Below, piece by piece: positions 25,109 through 33,277 of a stretch of 64,000 bases of DNA. How positions within the stretch are numbered: the first letter of the stretch is position 1; each line of letters opens with the position of its first letter. The notes under the pieces were generated by a model, which was not told the DNA's origin, did no database searches, and was given only the letters and a program-made list of their open reading frames with translations. Both the position numbers and the translations under genes were made by a program. Origin of the DNA: S5-327 sp965200975 (GTDB lineage: Bacteria; Chloroflexota; Dehalococcoidia; Lucifugimonadales; Australimonadaceae). The stretch is from NCBI GenBank assembly GCA_965200975.1, contig OZ241740.1, positions 372,001 to 436,000 of the forward strand. Reading direction: 5' to 3'.

Positions 25109-26854
25109 CTATCCGTGTTCTCTCGTCAGCCGCAGCGTAACGATGCGCGCCACGACGACGATGGTCGTCATCAGAACCATCAGCATCACGCCGAGAGCGG
25201 TCGCCTCGTCGATTCGGCCGTTCTCCCACGCCGACCACGCCACGATCGACAGTATTTGGCTGTCGCGCGTTGTGAGCAGCAGGGCCATTGAGAGCTCGCG
25301 TCCGCTATGGATCGCGACCCACAACCAGCCCGCCACCAGCGACGGCACAAGCAGGCGCAGCGTTATCTGCCGGAACACCGTGAACCAGCCGACCCCGCTG
25401 GTGGCGCCCGCCTCCTCCAGTTCCTTGTGCAACTGGAACATCGCTCCGTTCGTCGCCCGCGTGCCGTAGGCCAGGAACCGCGCCACGTGCACCAGCACAA
25501 TCAGCCATATGGTGCCGTATAGCGGTATCCAGTCGATCCACAGCGCCATCAGGAAGAACGCCAGACCGAAAACGATGCTGGGGGCGGTGAACGGAACGAA
25601 CGCGAGCGTGTCGAGCAGCCCTCGCCCCGGCGCCTTCGAACGCACGACGATCCACGAAACGATCGCCGACAACAGGATCGTCGAGATGGGCACGACCGCG
25701 ATCAGCAGCAGCGAGTTCCGCAGCCCTATCCAGAACGCCTCCTGCCCGAACACGATGCGGTAGCCTTCGAGCGACGCGTTCTGGAACGCTGCGATAGAGG
25801 GCGGGCGGAAGAACGGCTGCGTGCTCGCGTACAGCAGCACCACCGTGGGCAGCACCACCATAAGGAAGAAGTAGCCGAGAATGCCGGCGCCTGCCCACCG
25901 GCGGTACTTGCCCAAGTCGATGCGCCGCGGGCGGTAGCCTTTTCCTGTGATCGTGGCGAAGCGCTGCTGAATGCGCGTCACCCGGTGGTAGTAGTAGATG
26001 CCCGCGATGCCCACCGCCGCGGCGACTGTGCCCAGACTGGTCGCCAGCCCGTAGTCGCGGGGCACCTGACTCGTGGCCAGATAGATGCGCGTCGCGAACA
26101 CGTGGATGCCCTCGGGCATGCCAAGAATGGCCGGGATCTCGAAGATGCCGATGGTGGCGGTGCCCACGAATATCGTGACGCCCAGCAGCCCCGGCAGCAT
26201 TACCGGGAACGTTACCTTGCGCATCGTCGTCAGCGTCCCGGCGCCGGAGGTGGCCGCAGCTTCCTCGAGCGACGGGTCCATGCTGCGGAAGAGCCCAACC
26301 ACCATGAGGAATATCGTCGGGGTTAGACGGAACGCCTCGACGACGACCAGCGTGCCGAGCGTGTGAGGATCGAAGATGCCCTCGCGCCAACCAAGCCACT
26401 GTGTGAACGGGATGTTGAACACGCCCGTTCGGGGGTTGAGCAGGAACACCCACGTCATTGCGTACAGGATCGGCGGTATGCCTGCGGTGATGATCGCTAC
26501 CACAAAGGCGAAGTTGCGCAGCGGGGCGTTCGTCCGCTCCACCACCCACGCAAGAGTCACGCCGAAGACGAGCCCCAGCGCAACGGAACCGATGCCGAAC
26601 ACGGCCGTGTTGAAGAGCAGCTCGTACGTCGAGGCGTTGAGGAACGTCTTCCGGTAGTTCTCGAGCGTGAAGTGGCCGCCGGAGTCTGCAGGCCCCACGC
26701 TCCAGAGGCTGTAGAAGAGGAGGATGCCGAGGGGCGCCAGCACCAGCAGCGCGAGGATAAGCCCCAGTCCGCCGACGAAGATGACGTACTGGGGCTCGGC
26801 GTTGGCTAAACGCCCGGGCAACAAGCGTCTGGTCACCTGGCTCGCGAGGGCCAC
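25109..26854 (-). CDS. ABC transporter permease, fused two-domain (FbpB-type)
   Basis: A 581-residue membrane protein with about 12 helices. It consists of two tandem binding-protein-dependent transport domains. EAA-loop-like segments are EEAAATSGAGTLTTMRKVTFP in the first half and EEAGATSGVGWFTVFRQITL in the second. The duplicated architecture is that of ferric-iron/thiamine-type permeases, which act as a single polypeptide channel. It is flanked by its binding protein and ATPase genes on the same strand. Confidence 0.91.
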   Translation of the reverse strand: MALASQVTRRLLPGRLANAEPQYVIFVGGLGLILALLVLAPLGILLFYSLWSVGPADSGGHFTLENYRKTFLNASTYELLFNTAVFGIGSVALGLVFGVTLAWVVERTNAPLRNFAFVVAIITAGIPPILYAMTWVFLLNPRTGVFNIPFTQWLGWREGIFDPHTLGTLVVVEAFRLTPTIFLMVVGLFRSMDPSLEEAAATSGAGTLTTMRKVTFPVMLPGLLGVTIFVGTATIGIFEIPAILGMPEGIHVFATRIYLATSQVPRDYGLATSLGTVAAAVGIAGIYYYHRVTRIQQRFATITGKGYRPRRIDLGKYRRWAGAGILGYFFLMVVLPTVVLLYASTQPFFRPPSIAAFQNASLEGYRIVFGQEAFWIGLRNSLLLIAVVPISTILLSAIVSWIVVRSKAPGRGLLDTLAFVPFTAPSIVFGLAFFLMALWIDWIPLYGTIWLIVLVHVARFLAYGTRATNGAMFQLHKELEEAGATSGVGWFTVFRQITLRLLVPSLVAGWLWVAIHSGRELSMALLLTTRDSQILSIVAWSAWENGRIDEATALGVMLMVLMTTIVVVARIVTLRLTREHG

Positions 26855-26886
26855 TTCCTACCTCCCGGCGTTCATCGTAGCGACGC

Positions 26887-26915
26887 CGGGGCCGGACGTA
26901 TTCAGCGTCCGGCCC
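26887..26915 (-). terminator. Hairpin between binding-protein and permease genes
   Basis: An 11-bp perfect stem, GGGGCCGGACG (26887-26897) with CGTCCGGCCCC (26905-26915), around loop TATTCAG. No T-run follows on the minus strand, so it is more likely an attenuating or mRNA-stabilising hairpin favouring binding-protein expression. Confidence 0.6.
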
Positions 26916-26937
26916 CGGGCGGATCTCCGCAATCTTC

Positions 26938-28062
26938 CTAGCTGGTCGGAATGCCCAGAATCTCGCGGTACTTCTTCTGCAGCCGCGTGAAGTGGTCGGC
27001 CATCTCGATGCCGGTGTAGCCGATCTTCAGGTTCAGGCGGGAGGCTCGCTCGCCGATGATGTCGCCTGAGTTCGGGTCGAGCGTGGTGCCCGGCTGCACC
27101 TCGATGCGGGCGGGAATGCCCTGGTCGGGGTTCAGCAGCCAGCGCAGGAAGAGCTTCCCGCCGGACGGGTTCGACCCGCCGACCACTGCGCCTACGAGCC
27201 ACTGCTCAATCGCGTTCGGCGTTGCCGGCGACAGCTCGACGGGGTGGCCCTGCACGATGGCGTTCCCGATCGATGCGAAGTTGACGTCGGGGCTGATCGC
27301 CGACTCGCCGCTGGCGACGTCGTTGGAGACTGCCGTGTTGCCGTGCAAGATCTTCGGCTCCTGCGCCGCTATCTTGGTCAGATAGTCCGCGACCTCGGCT
27401 TCAGGCCAAAGGTTCTCGTACCGCCCGCCGTACTCTTCGAGGTCGGTGAGGTAGATGAACCCCTTCAGCCGGTCTTCGAGCACCAGGTCGCCCTTCCACT
27501 TCGGGTCGAGCAGGTCCTCGTACGTCTGGGGGATGTCGGCGCCGGTAACGCGGTCGGTGTTGTACATCACGCCGTGGGCCAGCGGCACATACAGCGTCGC
27601 CAATCCGTCTGCGTAGCGGGCTGGTTCCGGAATTCCCAGGTCGTCGAAGATGTCGGTGCTGTCGGCGAAGATGCCCCTGTCGAGCAGCCGGCTGTCGCGG
27701 CCCGGGTCGGCGATATCGGCTGTTATGTTGCCGGCCTGATGCTCGAGCAGCAGACCCTCAGTAACCTCGCTCGTGCTCTTCTGCGTATGCACGACGCTAA
27801 CGCCGGGGTACTCCGCCTCGAACGCGGCGATAAGCTGCTCAGCCTGCGCCGCGCGCGTGGGGAACACCCAGCTTATCTTGCCGCCGTTCGCGGCCTGAGC
27901 ATCCTTATACAGCTGCTCTTCCAGCGACAGTTCCATCATCATGGCTGTCGGCGTGGCTGTCGCTTGGGGCGCAGGCGTGGGAGTCGCGGTTGGATCCGAA
28001 CCGCACGCTGCAAGCGCGGGCAACGCCAACAGAGCAAGCAACACGAACGCAATCTTTCTCAC
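26938..28062 (-). CDS. ABC transporter substrate-binding lipoprotein (Fe(III)-type)
   Basis: A 374-residue lipoprotein. The signal peptide ends LPALAAC (lipobox) and a short Thr/Pro/Ala linker follows. The mature domain resembles ferric-iron/polyamine-type binding proteins: LIAAFEAEYPGVSV, RDSRLLDRGIF, PLAHGVMYNTDRV and TYEDLLDPKWKGDL. Tyrosines used for iron in FbpA are not clearly conserved, so the ligand may be different. It is the first gene of the operon, with the start ATG after AGGATTACAGTG. Confidence 0.89.
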   Translation of the reverse strand: MRKIAFVLLALLALPALAACGSDPTATPTPAPQATATPTAMMMELSLEEQLYKDAQAANGGKISWVFPTRAAQAEQLIAAFEAEYPGVSVVHTQKSTSEVTEGLLLEHQAGNITADIADPGRDSRLLDRGIFADSTDIFDDLGIPEPARYADGLATLYVPLAHGVMYNTDRVTGADIPQTYEDLLDPKWKGDLVLEDRLKGFIYLTDLEEYGGRYENLWPEAEVADYLTKIAAQEPKILHGNTAVSNDVASGESAISPDVNFASIGNAIVQGHPVELSPATPNAIEQWLVGAVVGGSNPSGGKLFLRWLLNPDQGIPARIEVQPGTTLDPNSGDIIGERASRLNLKIGYTGIEMADHFTRLQKKYREILGIPTS

Positions 28063-28323
28063 TGTAATCCTCCCTGGGCATCGGAGCGGCGCCTGCGAGC
28101 GCCGAATCCGAAAGTAGCGCGCAACCTATACGGAATGCGCGGCGGCGTCAACACGCCCGCCGGCGCTATGACTGCTCAGAGTGGATGAGTTGACGCTCAA
28201 TAGAGGGTGGGTGAAGGGCGTCAGCGTCGGCGCACGGCTGGGAGAGCGCTTGCCCCTCAGACTCTCTGGGGAGTTAGGATCCTGGGGGAGACACTCTCTG
28301 TGGCCTGCTACAATGCCGCTGCC

Positions 28324-28413
28324 GGAGGGATGGCAGAGTGGACGAATGCGGCGGTCTTGAAAACCGCTGTACGGGCGACTGTACCGTGGGTTCGAATCCC
28401 ACTCCCTCCGCCA
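28324..28413 (+). tRNA. tRNA-Ser (anticodon TGA)
   Basis: A type II tRNA of 90 nt. The acceptor GGAGGGA pairs with TCCCTCC. The anticodon stem GCGGT/ACCGC encloses loop CTTGAAA, giving anticodon TGA. It has a long variable arm (TGTACGGGCGACTGTACC) and T arm GTGGG-TTCGAAT-CCCAC, with 3' GCCA encoded. A direct repeat of the HelD island begins at its last bases. Confidence 0.96.
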
Positions 28414-28611
28414 AGCGTCCTGACGGCGCCTCCGTCCGCTCCGGCCCTACGCCAGGAGCTTGCCGAGCCCCGGGATGCGCTGCTCGACCCGTAGCGTACA
28501 ATCGCTTACGTTGCCTGATACGGCAGGGCGGCTTCGCGAATAAGCTATGTGCCCCCAACTCCCGGCGGCGAAACGCCGATGCCGGTTGAGTCAGATTCGG
28601 AAAGGAGCGCC

Positions 28612-28884
28612 ATGGTGAATGACAATGTATTTGCTGAGGAGAGTGCAAAGCTTGCAGAAGTCGTTGCGTACATGGAATCCTCGATGAAGGATATGAAAGA
28701 TAATCAGCCGATTAGGGCGGCTGGTCAAGAGGCGGCCGACAGCGTAAACAAGGTGCTCCAAAATCATGGGATCAGTTTGACTCAGCTTTGGAAGAACCCT
28801 ACTTTGGGAGGCTTGATTACCTCGTACAGGAGGCTCCGCCCAAAGCATGGGAGAAAGTCGACACGGTCTTCCACATCTACATAG
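28612..28884 (+). pseudogene. N-terminal piece of the HelD-like gene, out of frame with the main ORF
   Basis: ATG 28612 has AAAGGAG upstream and starts a helical region, AEESAKLAEVVAYMESSMKDM, like the N-terminal coiled coil of HelD-type proteins. This frame ends at 28884. The main helicase frame is one base behind (-1) and is open only from 28716 (after a TAG). There it reads WDQFDSALEEPYFGRLDY, the segment that should directly follow the coiled coil. A -1 shift somewhere between 28716 and ~28790 would join them, so this is an authentic frameshift, a programmed shift or a sequencing error. Confidence 0.6.
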
Positions 28885-30893
28885 GGCGCGTTGTCCTTCC
28901 TGCTCAACAGGTCTTCTCTTGGACGTCCCCTGTGGCGCGCTTGTGGTACACCGAAACACGAGACGATGCTTCTCAAGCATACCCAGCTCCTTCAGGACGC
29001 GTCGTCGCGAAGGTAGGCCTCAAACGTTTCCTGCGAATTCAAGGAGGCAAACTAGAGTATTACAGCGATACTTATCGCCATGCGCTGCCTTCTCCCCAGG
29101 CGACCGCGAACGCTGCTCTCACAGCAGCGCTGCAGGCTCCCCAGGCGACCACAAACGCTGCTCTCACAGCAACGTTACAGGCATCTGGAAACATGGGTTT
29201 GCGTGTCATTATCGAGACGATACAACCAGACCAGTATGAGATTATCGCAAGAAAGCCGGACAGAGCGCTTATCGTGCAAGGAGCAGCGGGAAGCGGGAAG
29301 AGCGAGATAGGGCTGCACCGGATCGCATATCTGCTGTCTCCCTTCAATGATCTTTCCACGCAAGAACGCCCTTCTGCGGAAACGACCCTCTTTATCGGCC
29401 CGTCTCCGTCATTTCTGGAGTATGTCGCTGGCATTCTGCCCAGCCTGGGCGCCCAGAACCGGATTGAGCAGACGACCCGCAGAGAATGGATGCAGAAGCA
29501 ACGTTCAGCCCGGGTGAGATTTGAAGGGCGAGTGTGGAACGACTTGCTTGCCCACGGATCGGTCACTCGACACAACCAGGCGGTCGCTGCGTTCAAGGGA
29601 TCGCTCGCAATGGCGGATGTGCTTGACAGATACGTCTCCCGCCGAGTCGACACAATTCGTAAGAGTCTCCGTATGCTGCCAGCTTCTGCCCTGTCTTCTC
29701 TCCTCGAGCCATCGGAGACCGCCTCGGCGGTGAACGAAGCGTTCGCGGGAAAAGATGGGATGCGCCCGAATGTGAGCAGACAAGCGTTTATTCGGCGTGT
29801 AGCCGACTTGATTCGACGGCGAGAGGAGCAAGCGTCGCGAGAGCGCAACAGGCCCAGAGCATGGTTCGAAGCGCTGCGCAGGCGCGAGGATATACGGCGC
29901 GAGGTAATGGATTGGTGCAGCCAGGCGTGGCCGGAACTTGACGTGCGTGAAGAGTACGTTGCCACTCTGAAGGATAGAAGGGCTATCCTCCGTGGGGCCA
30001 AGGGGAAGCTCAGCGAGGCGGACGCCGACGCTATGGGCGAATTGGCGGATCGCCTACTCACAGCGGGGTTCGACGATTCCGACGAAGGGGCTGTCACATA
30101 CCTTGACCATCTGCTGAATGGCACGGTCGAAAGGAAGTATCGTCATATAGTTGTCGACGAAGCCCAGGACATCTCGCCAATCGAGTTCAAGCTCCTGAGC
30201 ATAGCGTCCGTGAACAACTCATTCACCATAATGGGAGATTTAGCCCAACGCCTTACGCCGTATCGTGGGATTCAACAGTGGAGTGAGGTTGGCCGTGTGC
30301 TCGGTCGTGAGGAGACCACTGTTCAGGAAGCGCGTCTTTCCTACCGAGCCAACAAACACCTCACGCGCCTGAGCAACCGTGTACTGCGTCTGTACGACAA
30401 AAATATTGCTGCTCCGACGCCCTACGACAGGGACGGGCTTCGACCTGAGTTTCACCGTCACGCATCCAGAGCAAGTATGAACGACTTTGTGATCGGCCAG
30501 CTCAGGGATATCCGGTCACGACTAGGGTTGGAGGATGGGAGTATCGCTATCCTCGTCCGTGACCAGAACACTCTGAACGGCTTTGACACGCGCTGCAAAG
30601 AGCTTGGCGCAACCGAAGTTGAGTGGATTGGAAGCGAGCATTTTCGGGGCGGCGGAACTGTGCTAGCTCGCATACCCGACGTACGCGGGCTTGAGTACGA
30701 TGCGGTCATCGTGCTTGGGGTGAATGAGGCGTTTGCAAACACCGTATTCAACCAGCGGCTGCTGTATGTGGCTATGACCCGAGCGAAGCACTACCTCGCT
30801 CTGCATTGGTACGGGAAGCAATCCCCGATTCTTGCCGATGTTGGCCACAGAGGGATTCGAACGGTTGACCATAGCCGGATAGGCGAGAGGTGA
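28788..30893 (+). CDS. HelD/UvrD-like superfamily I ATPase (main ORF)
   Basis: 701 residues from TTG 28788. EEPYFGRLDYL and YIGRVVL correspond to the HelD-family segment before the ATPase. The helicase core has QGAAGSGKSEIGLHR (Walker A), HIVVDEAQDISPIE (Walker B, DEAQ), GDLAQR, and late motifs VRGLEYDAVIVLGV and LLYVAMTRAKHYLAL (motifs V/VI). Residues ~103-132 are two tandem copies of a 15-residue Ala/Thr/Gln unit. HelD-type proteins remove stalled or inhibited RNA polymerase from DNA; relatives occur in defence and resistance loci. It is AT-richer than its neighbours and lies in a repeat-bounded island. The N-terminus is in another frame. Confidence 0.8.
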   Translation: MEEPYFGRLDYLVQEAPPKAWEKVDTVFHIYIGRVVLPAQQVFSWTSPVARLWYTETRDDASQAYPAPSGRVVAKVGLKRFLRIQGGKLEYYSDTYRHALPSPQATANAALTAALQAPQATTNAALTATLQASGNMGLRVIIETIQPDQYEIIARKPDRALIVQGAAGSGKSEIGLHRIAYLLSPFNDLSTQERPSAETTLFIGPSPSFLEYVAGILPSLGAQNRIEQTTRREWMQKQRSARVRFEGRVWNDLLAHGSVTRHNQAVAAFKGSLAMADVLDRYVSRRVDTIRKSLRMLPASALSSLLEPSETASAVNEAFAGKDGMRPNVSRQAFIRRVADLIRRREEQASRERNRPRAWFEALRRREDIRREVMDWCSQAWPELDVREEYVATLKDRRAILRGAKGKLSEADADAMGELADRLLTAGFDDSDEGAVTYLDHLLNGTVERKYRHIVVDEAQDISPIEFKLLSIASVNNSFTIMGDLAQRLTPYRGIQQWSEVGRVLGREETTVQEARLSYRANKHLTRLSNRVLRLYDKNIAAPTPYDRDGLRPEFHRHASRASMNDFVIGQLRDIRSRLGLEDGSIAILVRDQNTLNGFDTRCKELGATEVEWIGSEHFRGGGTVLARIPDVRGLEYDAVIVLGVNEAFANTVFNQRLLYVAMTRAKHYLALHWYGKQSPILADVGHRGIRTVDHSRIGER
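29094..29183 (+). repeat. 45-bp in-frame tandem duplication within the helicase gene
   Basis: 29094-29138 and 29139-29183 are two copies beginning CCCCAGGCGACC, encoding PQATANAALTAALQA and PQATTNAALTATLQA. They lie in the linker between the N-terminal domain and the ATPase core. Confidence 0.85.
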
Positions 30894-30949
30894 GTTCCCA
30901 TTGTCGTTGCGCCAAGCGCCCCCTGACGGCGCCTCCGCCCGCCCCGGCC

Positions 30950-31675
30950 CTACGCCAGGAGCTTGCCGAGCCCCGGGATGCGCTGCTCGATTCCCAGCAG
31001 GCGCAGAATCTCCCATACGCTCGCCTGAATGCCGGCGCATACCGAAACGCCCAGCGTGCGCTCCAGCGGCTCGATGACCGGCAACACGCGCCAGGCGCCT
31101 CCCAGCAGATAGACCGCGTCCGCTTCCGGGTGGGCCGCGTGCAACTCCTCGCACCGGCGCCGCGCCTCGTCCGCCGTGATGCGGTCGGCCTCCCGGAACG
31201 GCGCCTCAATGCTCGCGAACGTCAGCACGTCCATTCCCGCGTCGCGCAGGTACTGCGCGAACATCTCGTTCTGATCAGGAGGCGTGTACGACAGGCCGAT
31301 TACCCGCTGCGCGTCCAGTTTGTGAAGCGCCGCTGCCGCGGCTGTCGATGCGAACGACACCGGCAGCCCGTGCCGCTGCGACAGCTCGTCGGCCAGGCGC
31401 TGATCGGCGCCGTACCCCATCAGCATGCCCGGCGGCGCGCCCTCTACGTAGACGGCGTTCACGCCGAGTTCGGCCAGCTCCGCGACGCGCTGCGCCGCAA
31501 CGCCGAGCACATCGCGGAACTCTTGCGTCTCGCCGGTGCGGACGCCTGCATGCATCGGGACAACGCCGACGCCCTCCGGCAGCAGCCGGATTGTCTCTTC
31601 GAGGGAGCCGGGCCGGTAGGTGGGCTTCACGAGTCCGATCGTTCCCAAGGGAGCGCTTCCGCTGCCGTAGTACAT
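30950..31675 (-). CDS. Asp/Glu racemase-superfamily protein lacking the catalytic cysteines
   Basis: 241 residues from ATG 31675 (MYYGSGSAPLGTIGLVKP), preferred to ATG 31744 because relatives start there. The fold matches maleate isomerase/arylmalonate decarboxylase-type proteins: GVGVVPMHAGV, ELGVNAVYVEGAPPG, AAAALHKLDAQRVIGLSYTP, LGGAWRVLPVIEPLERTLG and IQASVWEILRLLGI. The usual Cys positions (in 'CTS' after strand 3 and 'SCT' after strand 6) are Glu-Gly and Gly-Gly here. It therefore should not work by the two-cysteine mechanism. Its last 12 codons are duplicated at 28409-28487. Confidence 0.78.
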   Translation of the reverse strand: MYYGSGSAPLGTIGLVKPTYRPGSLEETIRLLPEGVGVVPMHAGVRTGETQEFRDVLGVAAQRVAELAELGVNAVYVEGAPPGMLMGYGADQRLADELSQRHGLPVSFASTAAAAALHKLDAQRVIGLSYTPPDQNEMFAQYLRDAGMDVLTFASIEAPFREADRITADEARRRCEELHAAHPEADAVYLLGGAWRVLPVIEPLERTLGVSVCAGIQASVWEILRLLGIEQRIPGLGKLLA

Positions 31676-31770
31676 CGCGCCGGATTCATCTCCTCTTCCG
31701 TGCAGCGGGCGGTCCGGGGTACCGGGGAGGGATCTCCTCGCCACGGCTAAGCAGGAGGAGGCCCCCTCCC

Positions 31771-32253
31771 CTACATCACCTTGCCGTAGCGGCCCTCATA
31801 GAAGACAAGCGCGCTGCCGTCTCCCCGGACGTCCGCCTCCTCGACCTCGGCGATGAACAGCGTGTGGTCGCCCGCTTCCACCTGCTGGTCGATGCGGCAC
31901 ACCATCACCGCGAGCGCTTCGTCGAACAGCGCCGCGCCGCTTTCGTGCGAGGTGTGGGCGTCCGGCAGGCGCCGGCGCTCTTCCCATGCGGCCCGCCCGT
32001 AGAAGTCCGCGAACGCTGCCTGGTCCTGCCGGAGGAAGTTCACGGCGAAACGCCCCTCGCGGCGCAGGTTCGAGCAGGTGTGGCCCGCCGTCGCAACGCT
32101 CAGCGCGAGCAACGGAGGATCGAGCGACACCGAGAGCACGGCGTTCGCTGTTGTCGCGTACGGCTCTCCCTCCGCGGTGCGCGTCGTCACCACGGTGACT
32201 CCGGTGGGAAACCGGCGCCACGCCTGCCGCAGCAGATCCGGGGTGACGGGCAT
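31771..32253 (-). CDS. Flavin reductase-like FMN-binding protein
   Basis: A 160-residue split-barrel flavin reductase domain. Visible are FPTGVTVVTTR near the N-terminus, ANAVLSVSLDPPLLALSV (FMN phosphate loop), GRFAVNFL, and the C-terminal GDHTLFIAEVEEADV. Such proteins supply reduced FMN to two-component monooxygenases or act as oxygenase reductases. ATG 32253 lies directly next to the stop of the upstream hydrolase gene on the same strand, indicating one operon. It could serve the LLM or other oxygenases; this is inference. Confidence 0.88.
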   Translation of the reverse strand: MPVTPDLLRQAWRRFPTGVTVVTTRTAEGEPYATTANAVLSVSLDPPLLALSVATAGHTCSNLRREGRFAVNFLRQDQAAFADFYGRAAWEERRRLPDAHTSHESGAALFDEALAVMVCRIDQQVEAGDHTLFIAEVEEADVRGDGSALVFYEGRYGKVM

Positions 32254-32255
32254 CC

Positions 32256-33119
32256 CTAGAGCGCCCCGGCGGTCGCGCGCACGCCCAGCCACTCCGGCAC
32301 GACGCGGAAGAGGTCGTCTTCCTTGTTGTGCCAGCCGTGGTCGCCGCCCTCCAGATGCACCCACGTAACGTTGGGCTTCCCCTCGCACAGGGCCGCCATA
32401 TCCTTGCCTGCGTCGCGCATGCGGGGGTGCGTCTCTTCCGTTCCGGTGAGGATCAGGAGCGGGCAATCGATCTCGTTCGTGTGCGCTTTCGTTATGTCGT
32501 AGTGCTCCGAGCAGTGCCGGTCGAGGTAGACGTCGGCGGAGAAGTAGGCACCCGGGTTCGGGAAGTCGACGAACATAATCTCGTGGCCGCGTCCTGCTTC
32601 GGCGAGCGCCTTGGCCGCCTCGTAGTTCCGGAGGTGCTCCTCGCCCATTTCGCAAGCCGCATAGTACTCGTGCGAGAAACGCAGCGGCGCCAGAGAGATG
32701 ACCGCCGCCACCTGCGGGTCCTTGTTCTGCGCCTGTGCGAGCACTACTCGAACAGCGCCGAGGCTGCTCCCCCAGATGCCGATGCGCGAGTAGCCCCGCC
32801 CAGCCATAAAGTCGACCATGGCCTGGAGGTCGAGGCAGGTCTCCGAGAGCAGTTCGTAGGCGTTGCCGGTGCGCGTCTTGCCCGCGCGTCCGCCGACCAC
32901 ATCGTGCCCGCGCGTATTGAACAGCGCCGTGGGGATTCCCATATCCCGCAGCTTGGCCGCCCTGGGGTTCGACGGCGACAGGTAGAAGTTGCCCGCCGAC
33001 CCGTGCACCATCACCATCGCGTCTACGAGCAGGCCGCTTCGCGGCGTTTCGGGCTCGAGCACGATACCGCTCAGCGTAACGTCATCGCTCGATTTCGTGT
33101 GGACCAGATCAACCAGCAT
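32256..33119 (-). CDS. Alpha/beta hydrolase family protein
   Basis: A 287-residue hydrolase. HGSAGNFYLS is the oxyanion region, GIWGSSLGAVRVVLA the nucleophile elbow (G-x-S-x-G), LILTGTEETHPRM the acid strand, and GGDHGWHNKEDD carries the catalytic His. It has no signal peptide. It is likely an esterase or C-C hydrolase acting on a small catabolic intermediate. It is immediately upstream of the flavin reductase gene. Confidence 0.87.
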   Translation of the reverse strand: MLVDLVHTKSSDDVTLSGIVLEPETPRSGLLVDAMVMVHGSAGNFYLSPSNPRAAKLRDMGIPTALFNTRGHDVVGGRAGKTRTGNAYELLSETCLDLQAMVDFMAGRGYSRIGIWGSSLGAVRVVLAQAQNKDPQVAAVISLAPLRFSHEYYAACEMGEEHLRNYEAAKALAEAGRGHEIMFVDFPNPGAYFSADVYLDRHCSEHYDITKAHTNEIDCPLLILTGTEETHPRMRDAGKDMAALCEGKPNVTWVHLEGGDHGWHNKEDDLFRVVPEWLGVRATAGAL

Positions 33120-33277
33120 GACCTCACCCTTTATTCCGCTTGCGGTCTTCTCGCCGCCTTCGTTGCTTGCGCCGCAGTCCGTGCGCTATGCGCCTCTACA
33201 ACCCTACCCTAGCCCGCCTTGCCCTGCGCGGCAAGCTCCACGGAGGCGCCTGCTTGGCGGTGGCGGCGGGCAGGCGA

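Larger units (their letters stand above)
28409..30990. mobile_element. HelD-like helicase island between ~80-bp direct repeats
   Basis: 28409-28487 repeats 30910-30990. The last 47 bp are identical; the first part differs by a 2-nt indel and about three substitutions. The right copy contains the 3' end and stop of the racemase-fold gene (minus strand). The left copy encodes the same last residues, EQRIPGLGKLLA and stop, with no gene attached. The ~2.4 kb between are AT-richer and hold a helicase gene. There is no integrase or transposase. Confidence 0.7.

Noticed and set aside
28324..28487. Classical tRNA-integrated element using tRNA-Ser as attB
   Set aside because: The shared repeat covers only the last few bases of the tRNA; nearly all of it is the 3' end of the racemase-fold gene, and there is no integrase.
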